A stretch of DNA of 64,000 bases, from assembly GCF_963675165.1 (NCBI RefSeq), contig NC_087377.1, forward strand, positions 6,713,122 through 6,777,121, read 5' to 3'. The notes under the pieces are model-generated. The model made no database searches. It worked only from the letters and a program-made list of their open reading frames with translations, and was not told where the DNA came from. The stretch is from Halichondria panicea. Its lineage: Eukaryota; Porifera; Demospongiae; Suberitida; Halichondriidae. A program made the translations under genes and the position numbers. This document shows positions 34,557 to 44,814 of this stretch, piece by piece (position 1 is the stretch's first letter; every line of letters begins with the position of its first letter).

Positions 34557-35662
34557 ATGGTGTTCAGTGATTATACGAAACAGAGAATTCTGATCTTCTA
34601 CAGACGTGGCTATAGAGCCCCAACGATTGCTAAGAAGCTTCGAGACGAGGGCATTATTGCCAGTAGGCGAGGAATATGGAAGTTTCTGACCAGATACTTG
34701 GAGACTGGAACAATCAAAAGAAAAGAAGGTAGCAGCAGACCAACCAAGATCACATCTGAAGTGAAAAGGCTTGTTGAAACGCAGATGAGACTAGATGATG
34801 AGACTACTGCCGTTCAGCTCTTTGCTCTCTGTAACCAGAATGGGATTAACCTCAGTCTAGCCACTATCCTCAGAGCTAGAACCATTCTCGGCTGGACTTT
34901 TAGAGGATCAGCTTACTGTCAGCTTATAAGAGATGTCAACAAGGTCAAGAGACGGGACTGGGCAAGTGCTAACCTGCACAACAATTTTGAAGACGTTATA
35001 TGGTCGGATGAATGCTCAGTACAAATGGAGTCCCACAGAAGAACGTGCTGGAGAAAAATAGGAGAGCCTCCTAGACCGAAACCGAGGTATAGCACATTGC
35101 ATTAACACATAGATGTACATGACTGTATAATTATTAATTTGTGTATTTTCCTCCGTGTCATTCATGACCATGCATTTGTGTCTCCCCCTACAGACCAAAA
35201 CATCCAACTAAGGTACATGTCTGGGCTGGAATTAGCTTGAGGGGAAGAACAGCTGTCTGTATATTTGAAGGAATAATGGATGCCCCACTGTACACGTCCA
35301 TCCTTGATGCAACCCTCATCCCATTTATCAATAGCATCTACCCTAACGGCCATCGCTTTATGCAAGGCAATGATCCAAAACATACGTCACGACATGCTGC
35401 TGATTATATGAGAGTGAATGGGGTCAACTGGTGGAAGACACCACCAGAAAGCCCGGACTGTAATCCCATAGAAAACCTCTGGCACGAGCTAAAAGAATTC
35501 CTCAGGAGAGAAATAAAACCCAAGACCAAGCAAGAACTGATCGATGGAATACAGAAATTTTGGAAAACAGTTACGATTGCAAAATGCGGGAAATACATAG
35601 GCCATCTGAAGAAAGTAATTCCCAAAGTTATAGAGTTACAAGGAGCAGCAACTGGCTACTGA
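34557..35662 (+). CDS. Tc1-type transposase, second catalytic Asp missing
   Basis: Two exons (34557-35086 and 35194-35662, GT-AG, in phase) give 332 residues. The N-terminal half is a paired-type helix-turn-helix DNA-binding region (FYRRGYRAPTIAKKLRDEGI) with a GSSRPTK linker, followed by the Tc1 catalytic core. The first Asp is in VIWSDECSVQ, and the third residue, Glu, is in SPDCNPIENLW, as in DD34E enzymes. The position of the second Asp, usually QDNDPKH, reads QGNDPKH here because the codon is GGC (about 35369). Spacing from that position to the Glu is 34 residues, which identifies it as the catalytic site. The copy is otherwise uninterrupted, so it is either very recently inactivated or carries a base error. 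It lies inside matching inverted ends with TA duplications. Confidence 0.92.
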
Positions 35663-35934
35663 CAGCATAGTAACTTGTACACTATTACACAATTCTATTT
35701 TTTTTACTGTATGAAGTTATTATGATGAAGTTATAGTAAAGAAGTGATGTGCAGATGATGCAAAACAAATAAGTGTGCAATAAAATAAAATACAAGTAAC
35801 CAAGTAAGTGCAATAAACAAAATTAACAGTGAAAAAGACAGTGTGCAATAAAATAAAATACAAGTAACCAAGTAAGTGCAATTAACAGTGAAAAAGTGTA
35901 AAACAATGTGACTTTAAAAATAATAATGTTAGCA

Positions 35935-37791
35935 TTAATTCACTTGATTTGTTAGAGCCGATCTCCTCATTCTTTTACAGCCTTGCTCAATTGCTGTCAA
36001 ACAATTTCCCCATAGAGCTTCAAATCCCACTGGATTGCACCAGTAAATTGGGAATAGTCTAAATATCTCCGACTTCAGCTCGTAGAGTTCTTGTCTTGGA
36101 AGAGCTGGTCGGTCTCTACATCCATTTGGTGTACACCTGGCCATTACGTCCTCTCCAAAATACGTAAGTTTCGCCAATCGCAACGCCAGTGTCGGCGCCT
36201 TGCTTTCATAGTGAAATTTTTTGTTCTGGGCCAAAGTGTCTTTTTTTGATTGTAATCTGTCCTTTTTTATCTCGGAAGATGGCAAGGCAGAGTCCATGGC
36301 CTTCTCTCCGCGCAGTGGAAGTGGACTGGGGTCTGCGTTGACTGGCTGCTGGGCTTGAGAAGGGGTTTGAGGTGGCTGCTGTACTTGGGGTTGGGATGGC
36401 TGCTGTACTTGGGGTTGGGGTGGCTGCTGTACTTGGGGTTGGGGTGGCTGCTGTACTCGATAGGGTTGGAGAAATCTGTGTGGGGTTTGAGGTGAAGAGG
36501 TGTTAATAGGTGGGTTGTACGAGTGGTTGACGGGGCTTGGCATCTGCAGTTGAGATGCGGATACATGCCATTGTCGCTCCAACCGCTCTTCGTGTTGCTT
36601 CAACCGCTCTAGCACAGACGTCAGGGTGTGCTCAAGAATGCCCACTCTTTCTTGTAGCTCGTGTATGTCCAGCCTGGCCTGAAGGAGCTCTGTGGACTCA
36701 GCAGTATCGTTGTTACTATACTCGACTGATTGGTTGCTGATTACCATATCACTTGGATTATGGTTATCTGTAAAAAAACAAAATAGAGGTAATAAATATG
36801 TATGTATAATTATAGTCACAAAGGTACAGTATACAATGTACATGTACTTACCACAGTCGTAATAGTCGGGGTTAGAAGAGAGGGGAGAAAATAGTGGTTG
36901 CGGAGAAGGTGGGCTGCGGTTAGGGGACTTATGTTGGTTCGGTTTTAAAATGTTCTGCATGGGAATAACCGAGCTGAATGAAGAATTTTGGCAGGGGTCA
37001 GCGGGGTCCACATCCTGGGCCTTCGGATCAGTGGGGTCTATATCCTGGGGCTTGGGGTCAGTGAGATCCAGATCCTGGGGCTTGGGGTCAGTGGGGTGGT
37101 CAGTGGGATCCAGATCCAGGGGTTGGGGGGCTTCAGACTCCGTCGTAAGGTCTATTGGGAGCTGTGGGTCTGTCACAGTTAACATTTTTCCTGGTTCCTT
37201 AGTTTTCTTTTTTTTATTGCTTTGGGCGTTTTCTTTGTCTCCGTCCTGTTTTCTCTTTCGTCCCCTCTTCTTGGCTGGTTCCTTTGCTGCCTTTGGCAGG
37301 TCATCTTCAGTGTGGTGTTCTAGCTCAATCTTTTCAATTTCTTCTTTTGTCCCTGTCAACAAAACGTCAAACATAGTAAACTTGTACCATGAAGATTGTT
37401 CTACACAGCATACATGTATTTATACCAGTGTGCATTGTACAGACATATGTACATTAAAACATACATAGACGTACCAGTAGCAAGAACATTTGCTTCCAAG
37501 AATTTGCTTCCATATTTTACGAAGTAGTCTTTCCCCTTGGTAATGGGACCATCTCGAGCACGGATGTGTTTTTCTTCAACAACGGTGACCATTTTGTCGC
37601 AGTGCCACTCCACAAGGAAAAACTTCTCTGTGTGGGAGATGAAGAGTTATTTAATGCAAGTACAGTAGCTACAAGTATTAAACATACATGTACATGTACA
37701 TCCAACACACACAACTACAGTACAGGTCTGTCTACAGTATATGCTCACTCTTTCTTAGCTGAAGTTCCTTCAAAACACTTCTCAAAGCCAT
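35935..37791 (-). CDS. BEN-domain protein encoded inside a Tc1 element
   Basis: Four exons splice in phase: 37749-37791, 37475-37627, 36852-37352 and 35935-36767, giving 509 residues. The start MALRSVLKELQ is followed by a conserved-looking N-terminal module (KFFLVEWHCDKMVTVVEEKH). Next come a basic stretch (KKRGRKRK), a set of LTDPKPQD-like repeats and Pro/Ser-rich text. After these come a predicted coiled coil (LLQARLDIHELQERVGILEH), four QVQQPPQPQ repeats, and a C-terminal domain of about 95 residues from LALRLAKLTYFGEDVMARCT to LWGNCLTAIEQGCKRM. The C-terminal domain has the helix pattern and the late Trp and Cys of BEN domains, which bind DNA and recruit chromatin repressors. It is convergent with the transposase and inside the same inverted ends. 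A role in silencing or transposition is inference. Confidence 0.8.
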
Positions 37792-38298
37792 AATCTTGTT
37801 AAATATCTTCAATCTTCAAAATGGTTGATAAATGAATGACTACTACCTTGGACACTCACTATCTTTATACTGCTGACACTCCAATCACAACCTGTCAAAA
37901 GGTTCAAATCAATCACCTTTGCCACTGCACTAATAGATCTAACCTTTGAGTTGTTATTTCTTTGAGCAAAATAACTCTGATGGCATTGCAAGCCTTCTTG
38001 GACTCCCTAAACGCTGCTGTAACATGGTTGCTCTGCAAAGGTACAGAGACAGATCCATCCACGTCCACAGAGACTAGCTATCTTTAATAGAGAGTAAGAG
38101 ACGGCTAGCTACTTGTAGCTGCGTACCGCGTACTGACTCATCAAATTTTACCCGTTTTTTTCCCGTACAACGGAACGTAATTACGGTGCGTTTATGAATA
38201 ATACGCTTCCGTTCAATTTGCGTTTTTCTGGCGCCGTAAAAACGGAACGCTTCGTGCAACGAAAACGAAACTGGAACTTTTATATGAGGGCTACTGTA

Positions 38299-39528
38299 TC
38301 TATAATGAAAGTTAGCTTATCTATATAAAGTCACTGAGAAGAAAGACTTATTTACATGCATCTATTGTTGTATTATGTGGCTTACCAGGACCTCAAGAAA
38401 GAAGAAAATTGAAAATTGATTCTTCCAGAATCTGTAGTTCAGTGTATATAATATCTACGAAGAAAAGACCTGTGTACATGTATATTGTTATCTATATTGT
38501 TATATGGTAGTGTTTTGTGGCTTACCAGGCCTCTGCCAGGAGGATCTGGATCTGGATCTGGATATTATTTTCTCACACATGGAATAATTAATGGTGTGTC
38601 CAAAGAGATCAATTTCACAAATGGCTACTGCTAGCTAGCTGTTTTAACAGATATTTTCTGAGTCTTGTAGCTAACAAAAAGCTAGCGCTTTAGTGCAAGG
38701 CTAACTCATATGTTGAATAGAAAGTTTGTGCGAACAGATGATGCGATTCTGAAGAGACTGCAACAGCCTTCAATGTGAGTCAAACTAGCCATAACTCGAG
38801 AAAAAAGCTTTAGTTTGCTAATCCACGAATCAAAATCCAAGAGAACGTGGCTAGAAGCCTATAGAAGCTGTTAGTTTTCGTCGCATTGCAACCGTTGAGC
38901 AGTTACTGCTGGAATACACACACACACAGTCAGCTTTACCGTATCCCTCCTGCGGCTACGCCTCGAGGCATAATTAGCAATGTGTTTACCCCACACACTG
39001 GGGGATTTGATTTGACCTGACCTTGTTTATAAAGACTGCTTTTTTGAGGTGTGCAAATGTTTGGGTCAAAACCCCTGTGTGCTGACTGAGGGGAATAGGG
39101 GGATTTGAACAGAATCCCCCCCTACCGGGGGAGGGGGGGGCAACAAAAATGAGTTGCAGCAACTTTTTCGCCATTGACTCATAGCCATCTCGACAACTTC
39201 CAGTTGCTTATGCGTTATGCCGGGAACAAAAACGAGAAATTTTTCCTTTATGTGACCCAAGTATACACCTATAAGTTATAAGTTGATACAATACTTAAAA
39301 GCGAGATTACCATCAAGTTTTTCGTACACACATTATAATTATTATATCAAGCAATCAACGGCTATACCACAAATATGATAGCTGCTGAGCTATACTTGTG
39401 CAAATTTCACAGACATCTCCTTCTGTTTTATAAGAAAATTATTTTACTCAGCACCTCTAGTGCTATAATTAATTAAACTTACTACATAATAGTGGGAAAA
39501 GTAAATAATCGAAGTCACACCACATTTA
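38299..39528. other. Repeat-rich spacer without genes
   Basis: A phrase GTTTTGTGGCTTACCAG and variants occur at about 38375 and 38515, and also at about 482 near the start of the window, so it belongs to a dispersed repeat. A GGATCTGGATCTGGATCTGG run lies at about 38541. Short Pro-rich ORFs near 39000-39250 come from G-rich repeats. No gene is recognised. Confidence 0.4.
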
Positions 39529-39852
39529 TTATACAAACCTGCTGCTGATATCCACTTCTTCGGTATTGGCCACGCCCATGTTTTCTTTTAGGTGTTTAAA
39601 CCTTCCTGAGTATCGATACGCTGTCATTGACCAGTGCACGGGCATCTCAAAGAACGTAATAATCGGCAAAAAGTCTAGTCTCAATTGGCTAAGTTTAAGA
39701 AGGGTCACAAGATCTGAGGAATAGACGATTTTGAAAACATCCCTCCGGTTTGATAGAACAATACTTTGTTTGGAGGAATATTGCTGAATTGTGTTTGAAC
39801 CTTCCGCAACGTCTATTATTCCAAGGGCGACGATGAAACTGATTTGAAACAT
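39529..39852 (-). CDS. Unrecognised ORF, possibly secreted or an exon
   Basis: An open stretch of 107 codons from the ATG at 39852. It starts MFQISFIVALGIIDVAEG, which could be a weak signal peptide, and continues with mixed-composition text including FEMPVHWSMTAYRYSGRFKH. No family was recognised. A second minus-strand ORF lies upstream (39921-40451) and the two may be parts of one gene, but no confident splice link was found. Confidence 0.3.
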   Translation of the reverse strand: MFQISFIVALGIIDVAEGSNTIQQYSSKQSIVLSNRRDVFKIVYSSDLVTLLKLSQLRLDFLPIITFFEMPVHWSMTAYRYSGRFKHLKENMGVANTEEVDISSRFV

Positions 39853-39920
39853 CAATGATATATATTATAATTATTACAATCGCATACAGTAGAATCTTCT
39901 CAACTTCCGTAATACTGAAC

Positions 39921-40451
39921 TTAACATCTTTTTAGAATCAACGTCTCTACAGTGCAACAACTATCTACTTCCTCACCAAATTTGATGTGAGGGATGCTTA
40001 AAATGTATACTAGCTCTATATAAGAGTAGGTTAGCCATGATACTGCATTCTGATTGGTTAGTTTCTGACGACACAATGACATCCTCCCGGCATTCTGTAG
40101 TGACATATGTACTGTCTTCAATGCGATCCTGTCCAACAGTTCCCAAAATAGAAGCAACTTTTCACAAAAGAGGTATTTACATATTGACGTCTCTATAACT
40201 ACTAATAGCAAGCAATTTGGCATAAAGAGTTCCAGAAAGAAGTAATAGATAGTGTTACTATAATTATAGTCATTTTCTTCAACACGGCGTAAATTTGTTA
40301 GCAAGTTTCTCCATCTCGGATCCTGCCATATATTTGCAAGTAATTTCGAATAGTTGAGCAGGAATTGAGCGTCTTGGTTCGGATGCAACTGCAGCAAAAT
40401 TCTTATACTGACAGTAAAACAATTGTTGTCTCTTATTTTGTGCCTGGCCAT
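39921..40451 (-). CDS. Unrecognised ORF, 176 residues
   Basis: It opens with an ATG at 40451 (MARHKIRDNNCFTVSIRILL) and contains LLNYSKLLANIWQDPRWRN, a hydrophobic segment around LELFMPNCLLLVVIE, and several Cys. Codon use looks plausible for coding, but no domain was recognised. It may be a small gene or an exon of a gene continuing into 39529-39852. Confidence 0.35.
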   Translation of the reverse strand: MARHKIRDNNCFTVSIRILLQLHPNQDAQFLLNYSKLLANIWQDPRWRNLLTNLRRVEENDYNYSNTIYYFFLELFMPNCLLLVVIETSICKYLFCEKLLLFWELLDRIALKTVHMSLQNAGRMSLCRQKLTNQNAVSWLTYSYIELVYILSIPHIKFGEEVDSCCTVETLILKRC

Positions 40452-41101
40452 TTTTCTCTAACGTTGGCCTCGATTAAGGGGGGAATAAAGCCAAATATAT
40501 ATACACGGATTAGAAAAATCATAACTCCACCCTACTCTACCCCCTATGAACTTAATTTTAATCTCAAAATGTTGCTCTTTGAATAAGCTATTTTAATGAT
40601 GTATTTACTTTTGCCGTATAAGTACTAATTACTGAGATACCAACTGTTTTGTGCAGGCCATCCCAGATTTTACCAGCTGTGTGCCTGCTAAGTGGTTGCT
40701 AAGTGGTTTGTGGCCTAGATGTTTACTCTTAGATGACCCTAAACTATTTGGGTAACATTGATAATGTATTGTAGTATTGGAAATTCAATTTTAGTAAAGT
40801 TGAAGAACAACAAGCACACACACAATGCTACACATGCTATACATACATAGATTGAAGTAAACAAGAAAGAGATTAGGTTGATGTGTAAACAAAGGGCTTT
40901 CTAATGATATAACTTTTAGAGATATGAACAAGGGAAAAAATTAAAACTGGGAAACACAAACAGTAAATCATAGTATCAAGTAATCTGTGGTCAAAGTTGG
41001 TGGTTGACATTTAGGGTAAAACTTGCAAAAGTATGTCCCTACTTACTGTTAAAGTTAGGGTGATACCTGCAAATTTACTATACTAATGTTCCAGAAATTA
41101 T
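40452..41101. other. AT-rich spacer before the retrotransposon
   Basis: No gene or repeat structure was recognised here. Confidence 0.35.
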
Positions 41102-41328
41102 ATTTAACTATGGTCGCAAGAGTCAGGAAGTAGTGAGTCATATCCGAGCGTGGATATTATTACAATTTTGGCAGTACCGGGTCTAAGCTGGAGTCGCGTG
41201 CCCTTTGAACCCTGTCGGGGTTGGGGGTCACGTGACTGTGGTTAGGTTTTGGGGGAGTACTGAGAGAGGGGCCCCCCGTTGTTAGCATTAAGCACGTAAG
41301 TGTTTGGGGGGGGCCCTCATTCAGCCCC
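41102..41328 (-). repeat. Terminal repeat B2 of the retrotransposon
   Basis: It is nearly identical to B1 at 41571-41797. Both begin ATTTAACTATGGTCGCAAGA and end CCCTCATTCAGCCCC, with a one-base difference in the length of two G runs. Confidence 0.95.
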
Positions 41329-41398
41329 CATACCGGTAATCACATCGTATGATGGAAAGAAATGGTCAGAGACCGTGTTTGATAGGGAGGGAGGGAGG

Positions 41399-41575
41399 CT
41401 CAAGAGTTGAGCCTCAGTCACTAGCACTGTACTCGGGAGAAGTATTACACGTGTAAGAGAGTAGGTCACGCATGCGCGATGTACGGGGCCAAGCCCAAGC
41501 ACCTCTACAGCCGAGGTAAGGCCGCGGTTGTGATGCTTCACGTTAACTACGTTTAACTACATTAAACTACATTTA
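41399..41575 (-). repeat. Terminal repeat A2 of the retrotransposon
   Basis: It matches A1 at 46496-46672 with a single visible difference (CAGCCGAGG against CAGCCAAGG). It ends in a TTAACTAC/TTAAACTAC mini-array that overlaps the start of B1 by five bases. Confidence 0.95.
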
Positions 41576-41797
41576 ACTATGGTCGCAAGAGTCAGGAAGT
41601 AGTGAGTCATATCCGAGCGTGGATATTATTACAATTTTGGCAGTACCGGGTCTAAGCTGGAGTCGCGTGCCCTTTGAACCCTGTCGGGGTTGGGGGTCAC
41701 GTGACTGTGGTTAGGTTTTGGGGGAGTACTGAGAGAGGGGCCCCCGTTGTTAGCATTAAGCACGTAAGTGTTTGGGGGGGGGCCCTCATTCAGCCCC
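41571..41797 (-). repeat. Terminal repeat B1 of the retrotransposon
   Basis: This is the direct-repeat partner of B2. It follows the recombinase gene and is contiguous with A2, as expected for the internal B1-A2 block used in circular-intermediate models of Ngaro elements. Confidence 0.93.
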
Positions 41798-41950
41798 AAG
41801 GAATACATATCGACTGGAATAAGACAGGCAATATGTAGTAGAATTATACTCCCCAAAAATAATAAGAAAATAGCTACCCGGTGTTACCAAAATGAATGCA
41901 TAGAAGCAAGAAAACAAAAATGAGTACACCAAAATAGTTCAAGTCCAAGT

Positions 41951-42960
41951 TCAGGGTTCTGAGCGACCACCCGTCGTGGGGGGCGAGGACGCCGACATTG
42001 TCCGGGCAAATGAAGCCAATTGGCTCGCCGGGGTTCGAATATACTGGAGAAAGGCAGCGCTCTGCCACCGTCCCAGGGTCTGAATAGAGGAGTCAGCGAT
42101 TCCCACCATGGCTGCTGTGGTTGCCGCGCCAATGCGGAAGCTGTGGCCGGCGTAGTCATCCTGCGGGAGGCCGAGGAGTCGGAGAATGTCTCTTATTTGG
42201 GCAGTAAACCACATCTTGGTCACAGGGACACCAGAAGATAAAAGGAAGAAAGGTCCTTGTGGTTGGCTCTTCCTGGCTTCCGTATACCGGAGAATTGCAC
42301 TGACCGGGCACAGCCGAGTGCCAGTGTTACCCAGGATAATCTGGGCTCCCTTGCCGAACTGGTCGCATTTCGACTTCCGAAGCCGGACTTGTACCATTGA
42401 CGGGTTGTCCCTGCTGTCGATGGCAATATCCCCCCAGGACAAGCAGGTTGCAGGGTCATATGCCGCGGAGGAGGGTAGGAGGAGTTCGCCTAGACGAAAG
42501 AAACCGAAAAATGCCGTTGACGCAATGGTCCATAAAACCAGTTTTTCGGGGTTAGGAGAAGACATAAGTGAGTCATGTAACTGGGACAAGAGAGTGATCG
42601 TGATGGGAAGTCGGATCCGGGAAGTCGCTCCCCTCAACATTCTAGTACGGCTGATGCCCGCTTGAACCCTTTTGAGGACAGGAAGGGAAGACTGTTCCCT
42701 CGGATCCGGGAGACCGAGGGATATTTGCATGTTCCGAATTGCCGCTAGGTAGGACTTGCATGTCTGAGGTGCAAGTCCCTCATCGGCCAGGAACGACACG
42801 AAAAGACAGAGGAGGTGCTCAGTGACCGGGAACGGGGATGAAACATTATAACGAGTGCAGAATTTGTGAAAACGGGTGGTAGCTGACTTGTATGTCCTGT
42901 GTGTCGAAGGGGCTAGTCCCTGCTGAAAATAGAACTGAACTGAGTTCTCCAGACTCGAGA
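41951..42960 (-). CDS. Tyrosine recombinase of the retrotransposon
   Basis: This enzyme would insert the circular DNA form of the element. The obvious ATG gives 282 residues from 42799, but the same frame extends upstream into the RT gene with family-like text (GLAPSTHRTYKSATTRFHKF), so the true product probably starts above 42940. The N-terminal SAM-like core-binding region reads VSFLADEGLAPQTCKSYLAA. The catalytic half shows the first Arg in FFGFFRLGELLLPS, the His-x-x-Arg in AGHSFRIGAATTAA, the Trp in LGRWQSAAFLQYIR, and the nucleophile Tyr in the same segment. The frame overlaps the end of the RT frame near 42913-42960. A splice acceptor-like TTCTATTTTCAG or frameshifting could join them. 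Confidence 0.9.
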
Positions 42961-44646
42961 CGTCCAGTCCGCCTGTTGATCCAGGAGGAGGTCCATTAGA
43001 GGCAGAGACACTTGGGACGGGAAGGTGTCTGCATGTGGTACCTTTAAAAGGAAGGAGGAAAGGCGATTACGAGACAAATCGTCAGCTAAATGGTTTGAGT
43101 GGGTGTCAATGTAAATCGAGTCAATGTGCATATGATAGTGCGCCTCCACAAAGGTCAGACAGCGCAGAAGATGCATGATTCCTCTGGACCTGCTGGTTCT
43201 GGAGCGAAGACTGGCTACCACCACCTGGTTGTCGCAGCGGCATGTGACTCGGTGGCCATGCCATGATCTTCCCCAAGTGGCACAAGCCAGAATGATGGGG
43301 AGGAATTCCTTCTCTGCAATCGTCAGCGCAGAGGATCGATAATCCCAGGTGATTTGGAACCAGGAACGGAGATACCATGCTCCGCAGCCCCATGACCCGG
43401 ACGCGTCTGACGTCATCGTGGCGTGGGGCATGTGAAATGGGGTGGCGAGGAGGGAGGTGCCGTTCCAGGCCTCGGTGAAGGTTAACCACCATGCTAGGTC
43501 CGATTGGAAGCCTTTGTTCAAGCGGATTGGGACTACCCCCCGTGGGGGGTGGCACGTAGTGTGTAGCAGGTCGAGCATACGGCGAAGGAAAGACCGTCCG
43601 GGCCTGATGACCTTGCATGCATGGTTGAGGAGGCCGATCAGAGATTCGAGTTCTTTTTGTAAGCATGACCTCTTGAAAGCCCATTCGTGAAGTAGGAGGG
43701 TGAGACGTTCCAGCTTGTCAGCCGGGAGGCGGAGCCTGGCAGCGACTGAATCTATCTCGATCCCGAGAAAAGTCAGGCAGGTGGTCGGACCTTCTGTCTT
43801 GTGTGCGGCTAGGGGTATGCCTAGCAGGCTACACTCAGTCTGCAGCTGATGCAGGTATTGCTGGCATAACGGGGAAAGGGGGGGTCCCAAGACGATAAAA
43901 TCGTCCAGGTAGTGGTCCACGTCGGGGATACCAATCTGGTGGAGGTGCCAGGCAAAAGCGTCGGCGACCGCACTGAAAATTTTGGGGGCCGATCTGAGAC
44001 CGAACGGCAGCATCGGGTCAATATATGTGCTGCCGCGCCACTGAATTGCTTGGAGGACGCGGTCCTCTGGGTGGACTGGAATGATACGATAGGCAGAGGC
44101 TATGTCAGTTTTTGCCATGAGGGTTCCGATGCCCATGGCCGAGACTCGACGTGCAACGTCGTCGACAGAGGTGTAGGAAAGGGAGCAGAGACGGGGGTCT
44201 ATGCCGTCGTTGACACTCGCCCCGCGGGGGTATGAGAGGTCTGTTATGAGCCTCCACTTGCCGGTGTTGTGACCTTTAGGTGTGAGACCCATGCGATGGA
44301 CATGGGTGTGGGGTGGGACCTGGTCGAGGGAGAAAGGGCCGAGCATTCTGCCCAGGGATAGTTCTGATCGTAGATATTCGTCGATAACCTCGGGGTGTTG
44401 GGAGGCAGATGGCATATTCCCGGTGGCAGAGCGGAGGGGGTTAGCTGTACGGTGCCCTGTCCTGAAGCCCTCTGTTAACCCCTTCAGGATGTATCGGGCA
44501 AACGCCCGGTCTGGATGGTGAGAGAGTGCTCTCTGCCACTGCGGGGCTATGAGGGGGGTCGTCACCCTATCGAGTGAGAGGGAGGGTTCACAGGTCAGTG
44601 GTCTCGCCATGTCGAGGCATAGGAGATCGGCTGTGTACGGGTACAT
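42913..44646 (-). CDS. Reverse transcriptase-RNase H of the retrotransposon
   Basis: 577 residues copy the element's RNA into DNA. The fingers/palm region includes KWRLITDLSYPRGASVNDGI, TDIASAYRIIPVHPEDRVLQ and LPFGLRSAPKIFSAVADAFA. The active site is YLDDFIVLG, the polymerase YxDD box with two Asp. RNase H follows, with the first Asp in MTSDASGSWGCGAWYL, a Glu in IAEKEFLPI, an Asp in CRCDNQVVV and a late NHLADDLSR. This RNase H is of the DIRS kind and no DNA methylase domain follows. The frame is fully open. Confidence 0.93.
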   Translation of the reverse strand: MYPYTADLLCLDMARPLTCEPSLSLDRVTTPLIAPQWQRALSHHPDRAFARYILKGLTEGFRTGHRTANPLRSATGNMPSASQHPEVIDEYLRSELSLGRMLGPFSLDQVPPHTHVHRMGLTPKGHNTGKWRLITDLSYPRGASVNDGIDPRLCSLSYTSVDDVARRVSAMGIGTLMAKTDIASAYRIIPVHPEDRVLQAIQWRGSTYIDPMLPFGLRSAPKIFSAVADAFAWHLHQIGIPDVDHYLDDFIVLGPPLSPLCQQYLHQLQTECSLLGIPLAAHKTEGPTTCLTFLGIEIDSVAARLRLPADKLERLTLLLHEWAFKRSCLQKELESLIGLLNHACKVIRPGRSFLRRMLDLLHTTCHPPRGVVPIRLNKGFQSDLAWWLTFTEAWNGTSLLATPFHMPHATMTSDASGSWGCGAWYLRSWFQITWDYRSSALTIAEKEFLPIILACATWGRSWHGHRVTCRCDNQVVVASLRSRTSRSRGIMHLLRCLTFVEAHYHMHIDSIYIDTHSNHLADDLSRNRLSSFLLKVPHADTFPSQVSLPLMDLLLDQQADWTSRVWRTQFSSIFSRD

Positions 44647-44814
44647 TTGGAGCCATTCTGTGGTTGCATGGGGTGTGCGTGAATAACGCGTCCGTTAAGT
44701 TTGCATAATGCAATCACACCTTGGGGTGGAATTATACTACTTCGCTATCCTAATAGATACATAGCATGCAAACCGAATGTAAATGAGGTGAACCTGAAAC
44801 AAGTGATAAAATAT

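Larger units (their letters stand above)
34298..38296. mobile_element. Tc1/mariner transposon with an extra BEN-domain gene
   Basis: A 3,999-bp element lies between TA dinucleotides at 34296-34297 and 38297-38298. Its inverted ends agree perfectly over 24 bases beginning CAGTAGCCCTCATATAAAAG, then continue with looser CGTT/AACG-rich similarity for about 100 bases. It encodes a spliced transposase on the plus strand and a four-exon BEN-domain protein on the minus strand, arranged tail to tail. The gap between their stops (35663-35934) holds a direct repeat of about 40 bases containing GTGCAATAAAATAAAATACA. Tc1 elements normally carry only one gene, so the second is notable. Confidence 0.9.

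Noticed and set aside
36950-37468. A long plus-strand ORF rich in Gly, Ser and Trp
   Set aside because: It is the shadow of the BEN-protein exon, whose Asp-Pro-rich repeats give an open opposite strand.
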